The notes beneath the pieces are model-generated. The model was not told where the DNA came from. It saw nothing but the letters and a program-made list of their open reading frames with translations, and did no database searches. A DNA stretch of 5,394 bases from Gammaproteobacteria bacterium. Lineage in GTDB: Bacteria > Pseudomonadota > Gammaproteobacteria > SZUA-152. The stretch's first letter is position 1, and every line of letters begins with the position of its first letter. This document shows positions 1 to 5,394 of this stretch, piece after piece. Location: assembly GCA_030599435.1 (NCBI GenBank), contig JAUVNZ010000122.1, positions 1-5,394 of the forward strand, given 5' to 3'. The position numbers and the translations under genes are program-made.

Positions 1-1758
1 AAACTCGCAGCCCATAAACAGTAACTTTTTACCTGGATAGGTGAACATATACGTATACAGCAATCGCAGGTTAGCGAATTGTTGCCATTCATCACCCGGC
101 ATTTTATACAACAAAGAACTTTTGCCGTGCACAACTTCATCGTGCGAAAAAGGTAATATGAAGTTTTCGCTAAAAAGATATAACAGGCCAAAAGTTAATT
201 GATCATGGTGGTAATGACGATGCACAGGGTCGTTGGCAATATAAATCAGCGTGTCATGCATCCAGCCCATGTTCCATTTCATACTAAAGCCAAGTCCGCC
301 GACATTGCAGGGTCGAGTAACCTGTGGCCAGGCGGTTGATTCTTCTGCCATGATAATAGTGCCAGGGAATTCAGCATGGGTTATAGTATTTAACTCACGT
401 AGAAACTCTATAGCTTCAATATTTTCATTTCCACCGTGCCGATTGGGTATCCAATCATCTTCTTCACGGGAATAATCAAGGTATAACATTGAAGCTACTG
501 CATCGACACGCAACCCATCGATGTGACATTCCTCTAACCAGAACACAGCACTTGAGATCAAAAAGTTTTTAACTTCATTGCGCCCGTAGTTATATATTAG
601 TGTGCCCCAGTCTCGATGTTCTCCACGCCGGGGATCCTCATGCTCATAAAGTGCGCTGCCATCAAAAAGGGCAAGGCCATGTTCGTCCTTTGGGAAATGA
701 GCAGGAACCCAATCAAGTAATACACCTATACCATGCTCATGGCAGTAATTAACAAAATAACGGAAATCATCGGCTGTACCAAACCGGCTTGTAGGGGCAA
801 AATAGCCTGTGGTCTGGTAACCCCAGGAGGCATCAAGTGGGTGCTCTGTAATGGGCAGTAGTTCGATATGTGTAAAGCCGGTGTCTTTTATATGATCAAC
901 CAGCCGATGCGCAAGTTCACGGTAGTCCAAAAATTCGCCATTATCATCACGTTGCCATGAACCAAGATGGCATTCGTAAATAGATACCGGTTCATGCAAC
1001 CAGTCGAATTTTTCTCTGGCTTTCATCCATGAGCTATCCTGCCACTTATAATCGGAGGTGTTTCTGATTACAGATGCAGTACGTGGGCGTAGCTCAAATT
1101 GTTGCGCATAAGGATCAGTTTTAGATACGATTGATCCGGAATCCCGGTTACGGATTTCAAACTTGTAAAGCGTTTCATTTTCCAGGCCGGGAATGAACAA
1201 CTCCCAGATACCACTGCTGCCTCGAGAACGCATGGAGTGTCGTCGTCCATCCCACTCATTAAAATCACCAACAATGCTGACCCGTGTGGCATTGGGTGCC
1301 CAGGCTGCAAATAAAATGCCATCAATGCCATCTAGGGTTTTGGGATGTGCCCCTAGAATTCTGTATATATGTAAATGTTTTCCTTCAGAATATAAATGCA
1401 AATCGTAATCATCAATCTGTGCTTTGAAACTGTAGGGATCATGGTATGAAGTAACATTATTATTGGTGTCAGTTCGTGTTAGTAAATAATGTTCACCAAT
1501 TTCCTCTAGGTACTCTGAACAAATAAAAAAATCGCTATCAGAAAAACGAAGAGTGTGGATATTTTGTTCTGTTACGTTCAGCTGCTGTGTGTCAGGTGAA
1601 TAAAACAGGATAAAGTTATCTTTGTGAGCTGTTTGATTACCCAGCACACTGAATGGGTCGTGATGGCGAGCATGAGCAATCTTGTCAAGATTGTCCTGCC
1701 CAACAGCCTCAAGCATAGAAACTGCCTTATCAGCCGATGATGTTTTATTTAGTGGCAT
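1..1758 (-). CDS. glgB: 1,4-alpha-glucan (glycogen) branching enzyme, GH13, C-terminus cut by window edge
   Basis: The reverse strand reads as 586 uninterrupted codons from an ATG at 1758 to base 1. The enzyme cuts alpha-1,4-glucan chains and rejoins them as alpha-1,6 branches on cytoplasmic glycogen. The N-terminus carries HHDPFSVLG (residues 32-40), as in enterobacterial GlgB, followed by a CBM48 module with WAPNA and GDFNEWDG (164-171). The GH13 barrel shows DWVPAH (D349, H354), GLRVDA with R417 and presumed nucleophile D419, MAEEST with presumed acid/base E472, and FSHDEVVHG (H539, D540). From memory, E. coli GlgB has these at 335, 340, 403, 405, 458, 525 and 526, a constant shift of 14. 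About 155 C-terminal residues, including the all-beta domain, lie outside the window; this is an edge effect. An in-frame stop 9 bases upstream prevents any longer start. The second Met (codon 15, base 1716) has a better Shine-Dalgarno and gives the E. coli spacing exactly, so it may be the true start. The gene is divergent from glgC. Family assignment is very secure. Confidence 0.97.
   Translation of the reverse strand, partial: MPLNKTSSADKAVSMLEAVGQDNLDKIAHARHHDPFSVLGNQTAHKDNFILFYSPDTQQLNVTEQNIHTLRFSDSDFFICSEYLEEIGEHYLLTRTDTNNNVTSYHDPYSFKAQIDDYDLHLYSEGKHLHIYRILGAHPKTLDGIDGILFAAWAPNATRVSIVGDFNEWDGRRHSMRSRGSSGIWELFIPGLENETLYKFEIRNRDSGSIVSKTDPYAQQFELRPRTASVIRNTSDYKWQDSSWMKAREKFDWLHEPVSIYECHLGSWQRDDNGEFLDYRELAHRLVDHIKDTGFTHIELLPITEHPLDASWGYQTTGYFAPTSRFGTADDFRYFVNYCHEHGIGVLLDWVPAHFPKDEHGLALFDGSALYEHEDPRRGEHRDWGTLIYNYGRNEVKNFLISSAVFWLEECHIDGLRVDAVASMLYLDYSREEDDWIPNRHGGNENIEAIEFLRELNTITHAEFPGTIIMAEESTAWPQVTRPCNVGGLGFSMKWNMGWMHDTLIYIANDPVHRHYHHDQLTFGLLYLFSENFILPFSHDEVVHGKSSLLYKMPGDEWQQFANLRLLYTYMFTYPGKKLLFMGCEF
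1725..1729 (-). promoter_or_regulatory. Shine-Dalgarno-like TAAGG favouring an internal glgB start at 1716
   Basis: On the minus strand TAAGG lies 8 bases before the ATG at 1716-1714 (codon 15 of the long form). The upstream ATG at 1758 has only a weak GGA about 11 bases away, and that GGA lies in a small GTGG/CCAC inverted repeat (1761-1764 with 1771-1774). Starting at 1716 puts every catalytic residue at its E. coli GlgB number, which supports the shorter protein. This is inference from spacing and homology. Confidence 0.5.
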
Positions 1759-1765
1759 TAGTGGC
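1749..1765. repeat. Tandem 8-base repeat, 9-base period, spanning the first glgB ATG
   Basis: TTAGTGGC occurs at 1749-1756 and again at 1758-1765. On the minus strand this reads GCCACTAA twice, with the upstream glgB start codon overlapping the junction between copies. It may be a small slippage duplication. It could have created the upstream ATG context, but two short copies can also arise by chance. Confidence 0.5.
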
Positions 1766-1782
1766 TATTTCCACGCTATATA

Positions 1783-1796
1783 TTGATTCATATCAC
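1783..1796. promoter_or_regulatory. FNR/CRP-family binding site candidate
   Basis: The plus strand reads TTGAT-TCAT-ATCAC, matching 9 of 10 defined bases of the FNR consensus TTGAT-N4-ATCAA. Read as a CRP site (TGTGA-N6-TCACA) over 1782-1797, it matches 8 of 10. It lies 24 bases upstream of the first glgB ATG and over 310 bases from the glgC start, so glgB is the likelier target. If it works as a class II activator site centred at -41.5, glgB transcription would begin near 1748. That is between the two candidate start codons and would favour the Met at 1716. Under the promoter proposed at 1821-1848 it would instead lie just downstream of the start site and act as a repressor site. Function is inferred. 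Confidence 0.4.
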
Positions 1797-1820
1797 ATGA
1801 GGCTTAATTCTGAGTCTATA

Positions 1821-1848
1821 GTTATATACATCGATAATAGATGCGCAA
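1821..1848 (-). promoter_or_regulatory. Candidate sigma-70 promoter for glgB (weak)
   Basis: On the minus strand TTGCGC (1848-1843) is followed after 16 bases by TATAAC (1826-1821). The -10 box matches 5 of 6 consensus bases but the -35 box only 3 of 6. It would give a leader of roughly 55 bases to the first glgB ATG. The region is AT-rich, so similar -10 boxes occur by chance. Confidence 0.22.
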
Positions 1849-2058
1849 TTATTAATATAAACAGACTTTATTAAGGTTATAACCATTTTCAGCATGGGGC
1901 ACTCTTAAAGAAGGCGAATGACGCTACGAGCACAGATTTTTTGTACAATTTATAGGCATCTTACACCCATGCTTAGTGATTATTGCACTTAAAATGATTA
2001 TTTTGTATGGCTTGGTTTTTACAATAACTCCATAGTAACAGTACTTACATTCTGGTTC

Positions 2059-2071
2059 AGATCCTGGATCT
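2059..2071. repeat. Interrupted palindrome in the glgC leader, possible operator
   Basis: AGATCC and GGATCT form perfect 6-base arms around a single T. The centre lies about 48 bases before the glgC ATG. The one-base spacer rules out an RNA hairpin of this shape, so if functional it would be a DNA dyad for a dimeric regulator. A 6-base inverted repeat with short spacing is only mildly unlikely in a region this long. Confidence 0.3.
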
Positions 2072-2099
2072 TGATAGTAAGCCACTTCTTTATGATGGT

Positions 2100-2103
2100 G
2101 AGG
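2100..2103 (+). promoter_or_regulatory. Ribosome binding site deciding the glgC start
   Basis: GAGG (within TGAGGT) lies 9 bases before the ATG at 2113. The other in-frame options, a TTG at 2071 and ATGs at 2092 and 2095, have no comparable site. They would also add residues with no counterpart in the conserved N-terminus of GlgC. Confidence 0.65.
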
Positions 2104-2112
2104 TTAGCCCGG

Positions 2113-3381
2113 ATGAAAACAGAAAAAACGCCACGTTTTATCAGTAACCTGACCAGGAATACCCTTGCGCTAATTATGGCGGGCGGTCGCGGAGAACGCT
2201 TAAAGCAGTTAACCCAGTGGCGAACAAAACCGGCTGTGCCGTTTGGGGGAAAGTTTCGTATTATCGATTTTCCTCTTTCAAACTGTATTAACTCCGGTAT
2301 ACGCAGAATTGGTGTACTCACCCAGTATAAGTCACATTCCTTGATTTTACATATTCAAAGAGGATGGGGGCATTTTCGTGGTGAATTTGGTGAATTCGTA
2401 GAATTGTTACCAGCGCAACAGTGGATTAAAGAAAGTTGGTATGCCGGAACGGCTGATTCTATTTTTCAGAATCTGGATATTATTCGTTCCCACAGCCCTG
2501 AATATGTATTGGTCCTGGCAGGGGATCATATCTATAAAATGGATTACGGTGATATGCTGGCAAAGCATGCCGCAAACAAGGCAGATATCACGGTAGCTTG
2601 TATCGAAGTAGGCCTTGAAAAGGCATCTGCATTTGGAGTAATTGGGGTAGATAAAGACCTACGCATTCATAGTTTTGATGAAAAGCCGGAAAAGCCTGAA
2701 CCCATGCCTGGAAAGCAGGATGAGGCTTTATGTTCGATGGGCATTTATGTATTTAACACCGAGCTGTTATTTGAATTATTGAGTCGTGATGCTGATACAC
2801 CAGGCTCTAGTCACGACTTTGGAAAAGATGTTATCCCTTACGCTATAGAAAAATATTCTGTTTATGCGTATCCATTTACTAATACTAATACTGACATACA
2901 AGCGTATTGGCGTGACGTTGGTACTGTTGATGCTTTTTGGGAAGCCAACCTTGAATTGATTGGCGTGACACCTGAACTTAATTTATATGACGATGACTGG
3001 CCTATCTGGACATATCAGGAACAATTACCGCCTGCCAAGTTTATATTTGACGATCAACATAGAAGAGGTATGGCCGTTGACTCCATGGTATCTGGCGGCT
3101 GCATAATTGCAGGCGCACATGTTCGACATTCATTACTTTTTTCCAATGTCACTGTCGACAGTTATACCAAGATTGATTCTTCAGTAGTATTGCCCGATGT
3201 CACTATTGGTCAAAACTGTCGAATTATTCACGCTGTAATCGACAAGGGATGTGAAATAGCGGATGGAACCGTTATCGGAAAAGATAAGGAGGAGGATAAA
3301 AAACGCTTTTATGTTTCACCGAATGGTGTCGTCTTGGTAACACCCGATATGCTTGGGCAAGCTATTCTCAATGTCGGATAA
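2113..3381 (+). CDS. glgC: Glucose-1-phosphate adenylyltransferase (ADP-glucose pyrophosphorylase)
   Basis: GlgC makes ADP-glucose and pyrophosphate from ATP and glucose-1-phosphate, the committed and usually allosterically controlled step of bacterial glycogen synthesis. The 422-residue product (E. coli 431) has the nucleotidyltransferase loop [11 protein letters not shown] (20-30), [15 protein letters not shown] (39-53), SWYAGTAD (108-115; Y110 matches ATP-site Y114 of E. coli), LAGDHIYK (135-142; D138 matches catalytic D142) and FDEKP (188-192; K191 matches glucose-1-phosphate-binding K195). A left-handed beta-helix domain follows, from about VSGGCIIAG (326-334) to [13 protein letters not shown] (387-399). 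The start was chosen by its ribosome site; an in-frame extension to TTG 2071 is open but unlikely. E. coli activator-site K39 aligns with W36, and the basic C-terminal tail is replaced by [12 protein letters not shown], so allosteric control probably differs from E. coli. It is the first gene of the plus-strand operon and overlaps the GH57 gene by 11 bases. Confidence 0.97.
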   Translation: MKTEKTPRFISNLTRNTLALIMAGGRGERLKQLTQWRTKPAVPFGGKFRIIDFPLSNCINSGIRRIGVLTQYKSHSLILHIQRGWGHFRGEFGEFVELLPAQQWIKESWYAGTADSIFQNLDIIRSHSPEYVLVLAGDHIYKMDYGDMLAKHAANKADITVACIEVGLEKASAFGVIGVDKDLRIHSFDEKPEKPEPMPGKQDEALCSMGIYVFNTELLFELLSRDADTPGSSHDFGKDVIPYAIEKYSVYAYPFTNTNTDIQAYWRDVGTVDAFWEANLELIGVTPELNLYDDDWPIWTYQEQLPPAKFIFDDQHRRGMAVDSMVSGGCIIAGAHVRHSLLFSNVTVDSYTKIDSSVVLPDVTIGQNCRIIHAVIDKGCEIADGTVIGKDKEEDKKRFYVSPNGVVLVTPDMLGQAILNVG

Positions 3382-5080
3382 AAGTAGCGAAGTATCCTCT
3401 TTGAATGTTGTCATCTACTGGCATATGCACCAGCCGGAATACCGTGATCTGCGTAATGGTGAATATCATTTACCATGGACCTACTTGCATACCATCAAAG
3501 ATTACGTTGATATGGCGGCACATCTTGAAAATAATGCAGATGCACGAGCCATTGTTAATTTTGCTCCAGTTTTGCTAGAGCAAATCGATGACTATGCAGA
3601 ACAATTGAATGATTATTTTAATCATGGCAAGGCACTGAGAGATCCACTTCTATCAGCTCTGGCTGATCCAGTTCTATTTCGCGATGATGATAAATGTACA
3701 CATATTATTAAATCCTGTTTGCGTGCTAATAAACAACGGATGGTCCATCGTTTTAAAGTTTTCAATACGTTGACTGAGATGGCGGAAACGGCAATACAAA
3801 ATAATGAAAAACTGAGCTACTACTCAGAGCAATATTTTACTGATTTCCTGGTTTGGTATAACCTGGCATGGATAGGTGAAACAGTTCGCAATACGGATAC
3901 GCGCGTTAAAGCGTTAATGAAAAAAGCCAGACATTTCACACTACATGATCGCCATTTACTGCTTGAAGTATTTAATGAACTTATCAGCAGCGTAATTCCA
4001 CGATACAGAAAACTAGCGGAGCAAGGCAGAATCGAACTCTCAATGACGCCTTATGCTCATCCGATTGTACCGCTATTGATAGACCTTAACTCCGCCACGC
4101 AGGCAATGCCGGATGTAGAGTTACCGCTCGCTAGTGAATATCCCGGCGGCATAGAAAGAAGTCGCTGGCATATGCAAAAAGGCAAGGAAGTATTCGAGCA
4201 TTATTTTGGCTTTGAACCACAAGGATGCTGGCCTTCAGAAGGTTGCATTAGCACCGAAACAGTTGAATTGATTTCACAAATGGGAATTAAGTGGTTGGCC
4301 AGCGGTGAAAATGTTTTACGAAACTCAATTAAAAAGTCAGAAATTCATCCCGATGACTATATGCACCAGGCTTATCAATATCATGATACAAGGACGACCT
4401 GTTTTTTCAGAGATGACGGTTTATCAGACTTAATCGGTTTTAAATATTCTGACTGGCATGCTGATGATGCAGTAGCTAACCTCATAGAACATCTTGAATC
4501 AATTTCAGAGGATCTCAAGGATAAACCAAATGCTATCGTATCGATTATTCTCGATGGTGAAAATGCCTGGGAATATTATCCGCAAAATGGTTTTCACTTT
4601 ATCAGCGCCTTGTATGAAAAACTCACTCAACACAAAGGACTAAAACTTACAACCTATAGTGAATACCTTGATTCACATGATGACAGGAAGCCATTACACG
4701 AGATCGTCGCCGGGAGTTGGGTATATGGCACATTTTCAACCTGGATTGGCGAAAAAGATAAAAATCGCGCCTGGGATATGCTGGTTGAAGCAAAGAAAGT
4801 CTATGACAGGGTAATTAATGAAGGGAAATTATCTGACAAAGAAATGAAACTTGCCGAGATGCAATTGGCAACTTGTGAAAGCTCAGACTGGTTCTGGTGG
4901 TTCGGGGAATACAATACGGCAGAATCCGTGACAGCTTTTGACGAACAATATCGTTTGCATTTAAGTAATTTGTACCAATTGTTAAATGTTGAGCCTCCTG
5001 ACTACCTGTCAAAGGCATTTTCATTTGGTACAGGTCATCCCGCAATGGGAGGCACAATGTTGCCGGGACAGCACCAGTAA
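3371..5080 (+). CDS. Glycoside hydrolase family 57 protein (amylase/amylopullulanase-like)
   Basis: The product has 569 residues and belongs to GH57, retaining enzymes acting on alpha-glucans. Family conserved regions are visible in order: WHMHQP (17-22), [14 protein letters not shown] (219-232), [10 protein letters not shown] (285-294; E290 likely nucleophile) and [11 protein letters not shown] (393-403; D395 likely acid/base). Next is [16 protein letters not shown] (504-519), where the fifth region is expected. The DGEN and WPSEG forms suggest the alpha-amylase/amylopullulanase branch; 4-alpha-glucanotransferase cannot be excluded, and a GH57 branching enzyme seems unlikely. There is no signal peptide or membrane segment, so it is presumably cytoplasmic and acts on stored glycogen or malto-oligosaccharides. 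The ATG at 3371 lies inside the end of glgC and has no Shine-Dalgarno, suggesting translational coupling. A TTG at 3353 would add six residues and is equally poorly preceded. malQ follows after 3 bases. Family is secure; the exact reaction is not. Confidence 0.9.
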   Translation: MSDKSSEVSSLNVVIYWHMHQPEYRDLRNGEYHLPWTYLHTIKDYVDMAAHLENNADARAIVNFAPVLLEQIDDYAEQLNDYFNHGKALRDPLLSALADPVLFRDDDKCTHIIKSCLRANKQRMVHRFKVFNTLTEMAETAIQNNEKLSYYSEQYFTDFLVWYNLAWIGETVRNTDTRVKALMKKARHFTLHDRHLLLEVFNELISSVIPRYRKLAEQGRIELSMTPYAHPIVPLLIDLNSATQAMPDVELPLASEYPGGIERSRWHMQKGKEVFEHYFGFEPQGCWPSEGCISTETVELISQMGIKWLASGENVLRNSIKKSEIHPDDYMHQAYQYHDTRTTCFFRDDGLSDLIGFKYSDWHADDAVANLIEHLESISEDLKDKPNAIVSIILDGENAWEYYPQNGFHFISALYEKLTQHKGLKLTTYSEYLDSHDDRKPLHEIVAGSWVYGTFSTWIGEKDKNRAWDMLVEAKKVYDRVINEGKLSDKEMKLAEMQLATCESSDWFWWFGEYNTAESVTAFDEQYRLHLSNLYQLLNVEPPDYLSKAFSFGTGHPAMGGTMLPGQHQ

Positions 5081-5083
5081 AAA

Positions 5084-5394
5084 ATGACAGCTAATACTTT
5101 TCATCGCACAGTAGACAGGCAGCGGCGTGCAGGGGTCTTATTGCATCCTACTTCACTTCCCGGGCGTTTGGGTAATGGTGATATCGGCCATCAGGCATAC
5201 CGGTTTATCGAGTTTCTTAATGCATGCGGGTTTAAGGTATGGCAAATGTTACCGTTAGGGCCAACCCATGATGATAAATCGCCTTACCAGTGTTTGTCTT
5301 CTCATGCGGGTAATCCTTTACTCATTAGCATTTCCTGGCTGGAGGATAAAGGCTGGCTGGACAGAGAAAAAATCAGGATGACTGAAACCGATGG
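5084..5394 (+). CDS. malQ: 4-alpha-glucanotransferase (amylomaltase), GH77, 5' part only
   Basis: MalQ transfers alpha-1,4-glucan segments between malto-oligosaccharides, releasing glucose and lengthening chains. The first 103 codons are present and open to the window edge. They show the GH77 N-terminal signature: RAGVLLHPTSLPG (15-27), GNGDIGHQAYRFIEFL (30-45), VWQMLPLGPT (52-61) and SPYQCLSSHAGNPLLIS (66-82). The signature begins within 20 residues of the start, which fits the short (about 500-residue) class of MalQ and not the longer E. coli form with an extra N-terminal region. The catalytic Asp/Glu residues lie beyond the edge. The start is 3 bases after the GH57 stop, in the same frame, with no usable Shine-Dalgarno (nearest GGGA at 5065-5068 is too far). 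Translation probably depends on coupling. Its place after GH57 suggests joint recycling of glycogen-derived oligosaccharides. Confidence 0.95.
   Translation, partial: MTANTFHRTVDRQRRAGVLLHPTSLPGRLGNGDIGHQAYRFIEFLNACGFKVWQMLPLGPTHDDKSPYQCLSSHAGNPLLISISWLEDKGWLDREKIRMTETD

Larger units (their letters stand above)
1759..2112. other. AT-rich divergent control region between glgB and glgC
   Basis: This 354-base stretch separates the two divergent transcription units and must hold promoters for both. Beyond the FNR-like dyad, the weak glgB promoter and the palindrome near glgC, it contains a perfect 10-base palindrome GGTTATAACC (1875-1884). It also has -10-like boxes facing glgC: TACAAT at 1944-1949, TAAAAT at 1990-1995 and TACAAT at 2020-2025. 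None of these has a convincing -35 box at the right spacing, so no glgC promoter can be fixed. I see no tRNA, recognisable riboswitch, terminator or convincing gene here. The longest open frame with a start that I noted is 24 codons (1918-1992), and its ribosome site is badly spaced. Confidence 0.8.

Noticed and set aside
251..475. Open frame of 74 codons on the plus strand
   Set aside because: It lies wholly antisense to the conserved GH13 catalytic domain of glgB and its translation shows no family signature.
1068..1408. Two open frames (minus 1068-1331, plus 1193-1408)
   Set aside because: Both overlap the CBM48 part of glgB in other frames, and neither translation looks like a real protein.
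1..1758. glgB as a truncated pseudogene
   Set aside because: The frame is open across all 586 codons with all catalytic residues present; the missing C-terminus results only from the window boundary.
1875..1884. Perfect palindrome GGTTATAACC as an operator
   Set aside because: A 10-base palindrome is expected by chance at about one in three in a region of this length, and it is not placed against any convincing promoter.
1918..1992. Possible 24-codon leader peptide upstream of glgC, preceded by AAGAAGG
   Set aside because: The purine-rich stretch ends only 3 bases before the ATG, too close for normal initiation. The peptide has no run of regulatory codons, and no attenuator hairpin follows.
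2071..2112. N-terminal extension of GlgC from a TTG or from the ATGs at 2092 and 2095
   Set aside because: There is no Shine-Dalgarno for these starts and no matching residues in E. coli GlgC; the ATG at 2113 has GAGG at 9 bases.
2019..2321. Minus-strand open frame of 100 codons across the glgC start
   Set aside because: It is antisense to the conserved N-terminus of GlgC; no recognisable motif or ribosome site supports it.
4815..5057. Minus-strand open frame of 80 codons
   Set aside because: It is antisense to the conserved C-terminal part of the GH57 gene and has no recognisable features.

Overview
This window is a compact bacterial glycogen (alpha-glucan) metabolism locus. It holds two divergent transcription units around one AT-rich intergenic region. 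On the minus strand is glgB (glycogen branching enzyme), running off the left edge so that its C-terminus is missing. On the plus strand is an apparent operon of glgC (ADP-glucose pyrophosphorylase), a family GH57 glycoside hydrolase, and malQ (4-alpha-glucanotransferase), which runs off the right edge. glgC overlaps the GH57 gene by 11 bases, and only 3 bases separate the GH57 gene from malQ.

Layout: 1-1758 glgB (minus, 3'-partial); 1759-2112 divergent control region with an FNR/CRP-type dyad, a weak glgB promoter candidate and a short palindrome near glgC; 2113-3381 glgC; 3371-5080 GH57; 5084-5394 malQ (5' part only).

How the genes work together: GlgC makes ADP-glucose, a glycogen synthase not seen here would polymerise it, and GlgB adds alpha-1,6 branches. 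The cytoplasmic GH57 enzyme and MalQ would trim and recycle alpha-1,4-glucans and malto-oligosaccharides. Synthesis and remodelling genes therefore sit at one locus, with no glgA, glgX or glgP inside the window.

Organism: the GlgB and GlgC sequences resemble those of Gammaproteobacteria and align with the E. coli enzymes with few gaps. Gene order and GH57 content differ from the enterobacterial glgBXCAP operon, and base composition looks moderately AT-rich. A non-enteric gammaproteobacterium is the best guess; genus cannot be decided from this sequence.

I see no mobile element, CRISPR array, RNA gene or defence system. The points most worth checking are regulatory: a near-consensus FNR box beside glgB, a probable internal glgB start, an in-frame GH57-malQ junction with a single stop codon, and loss of the E. 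coli-type activator residues in GlgC.
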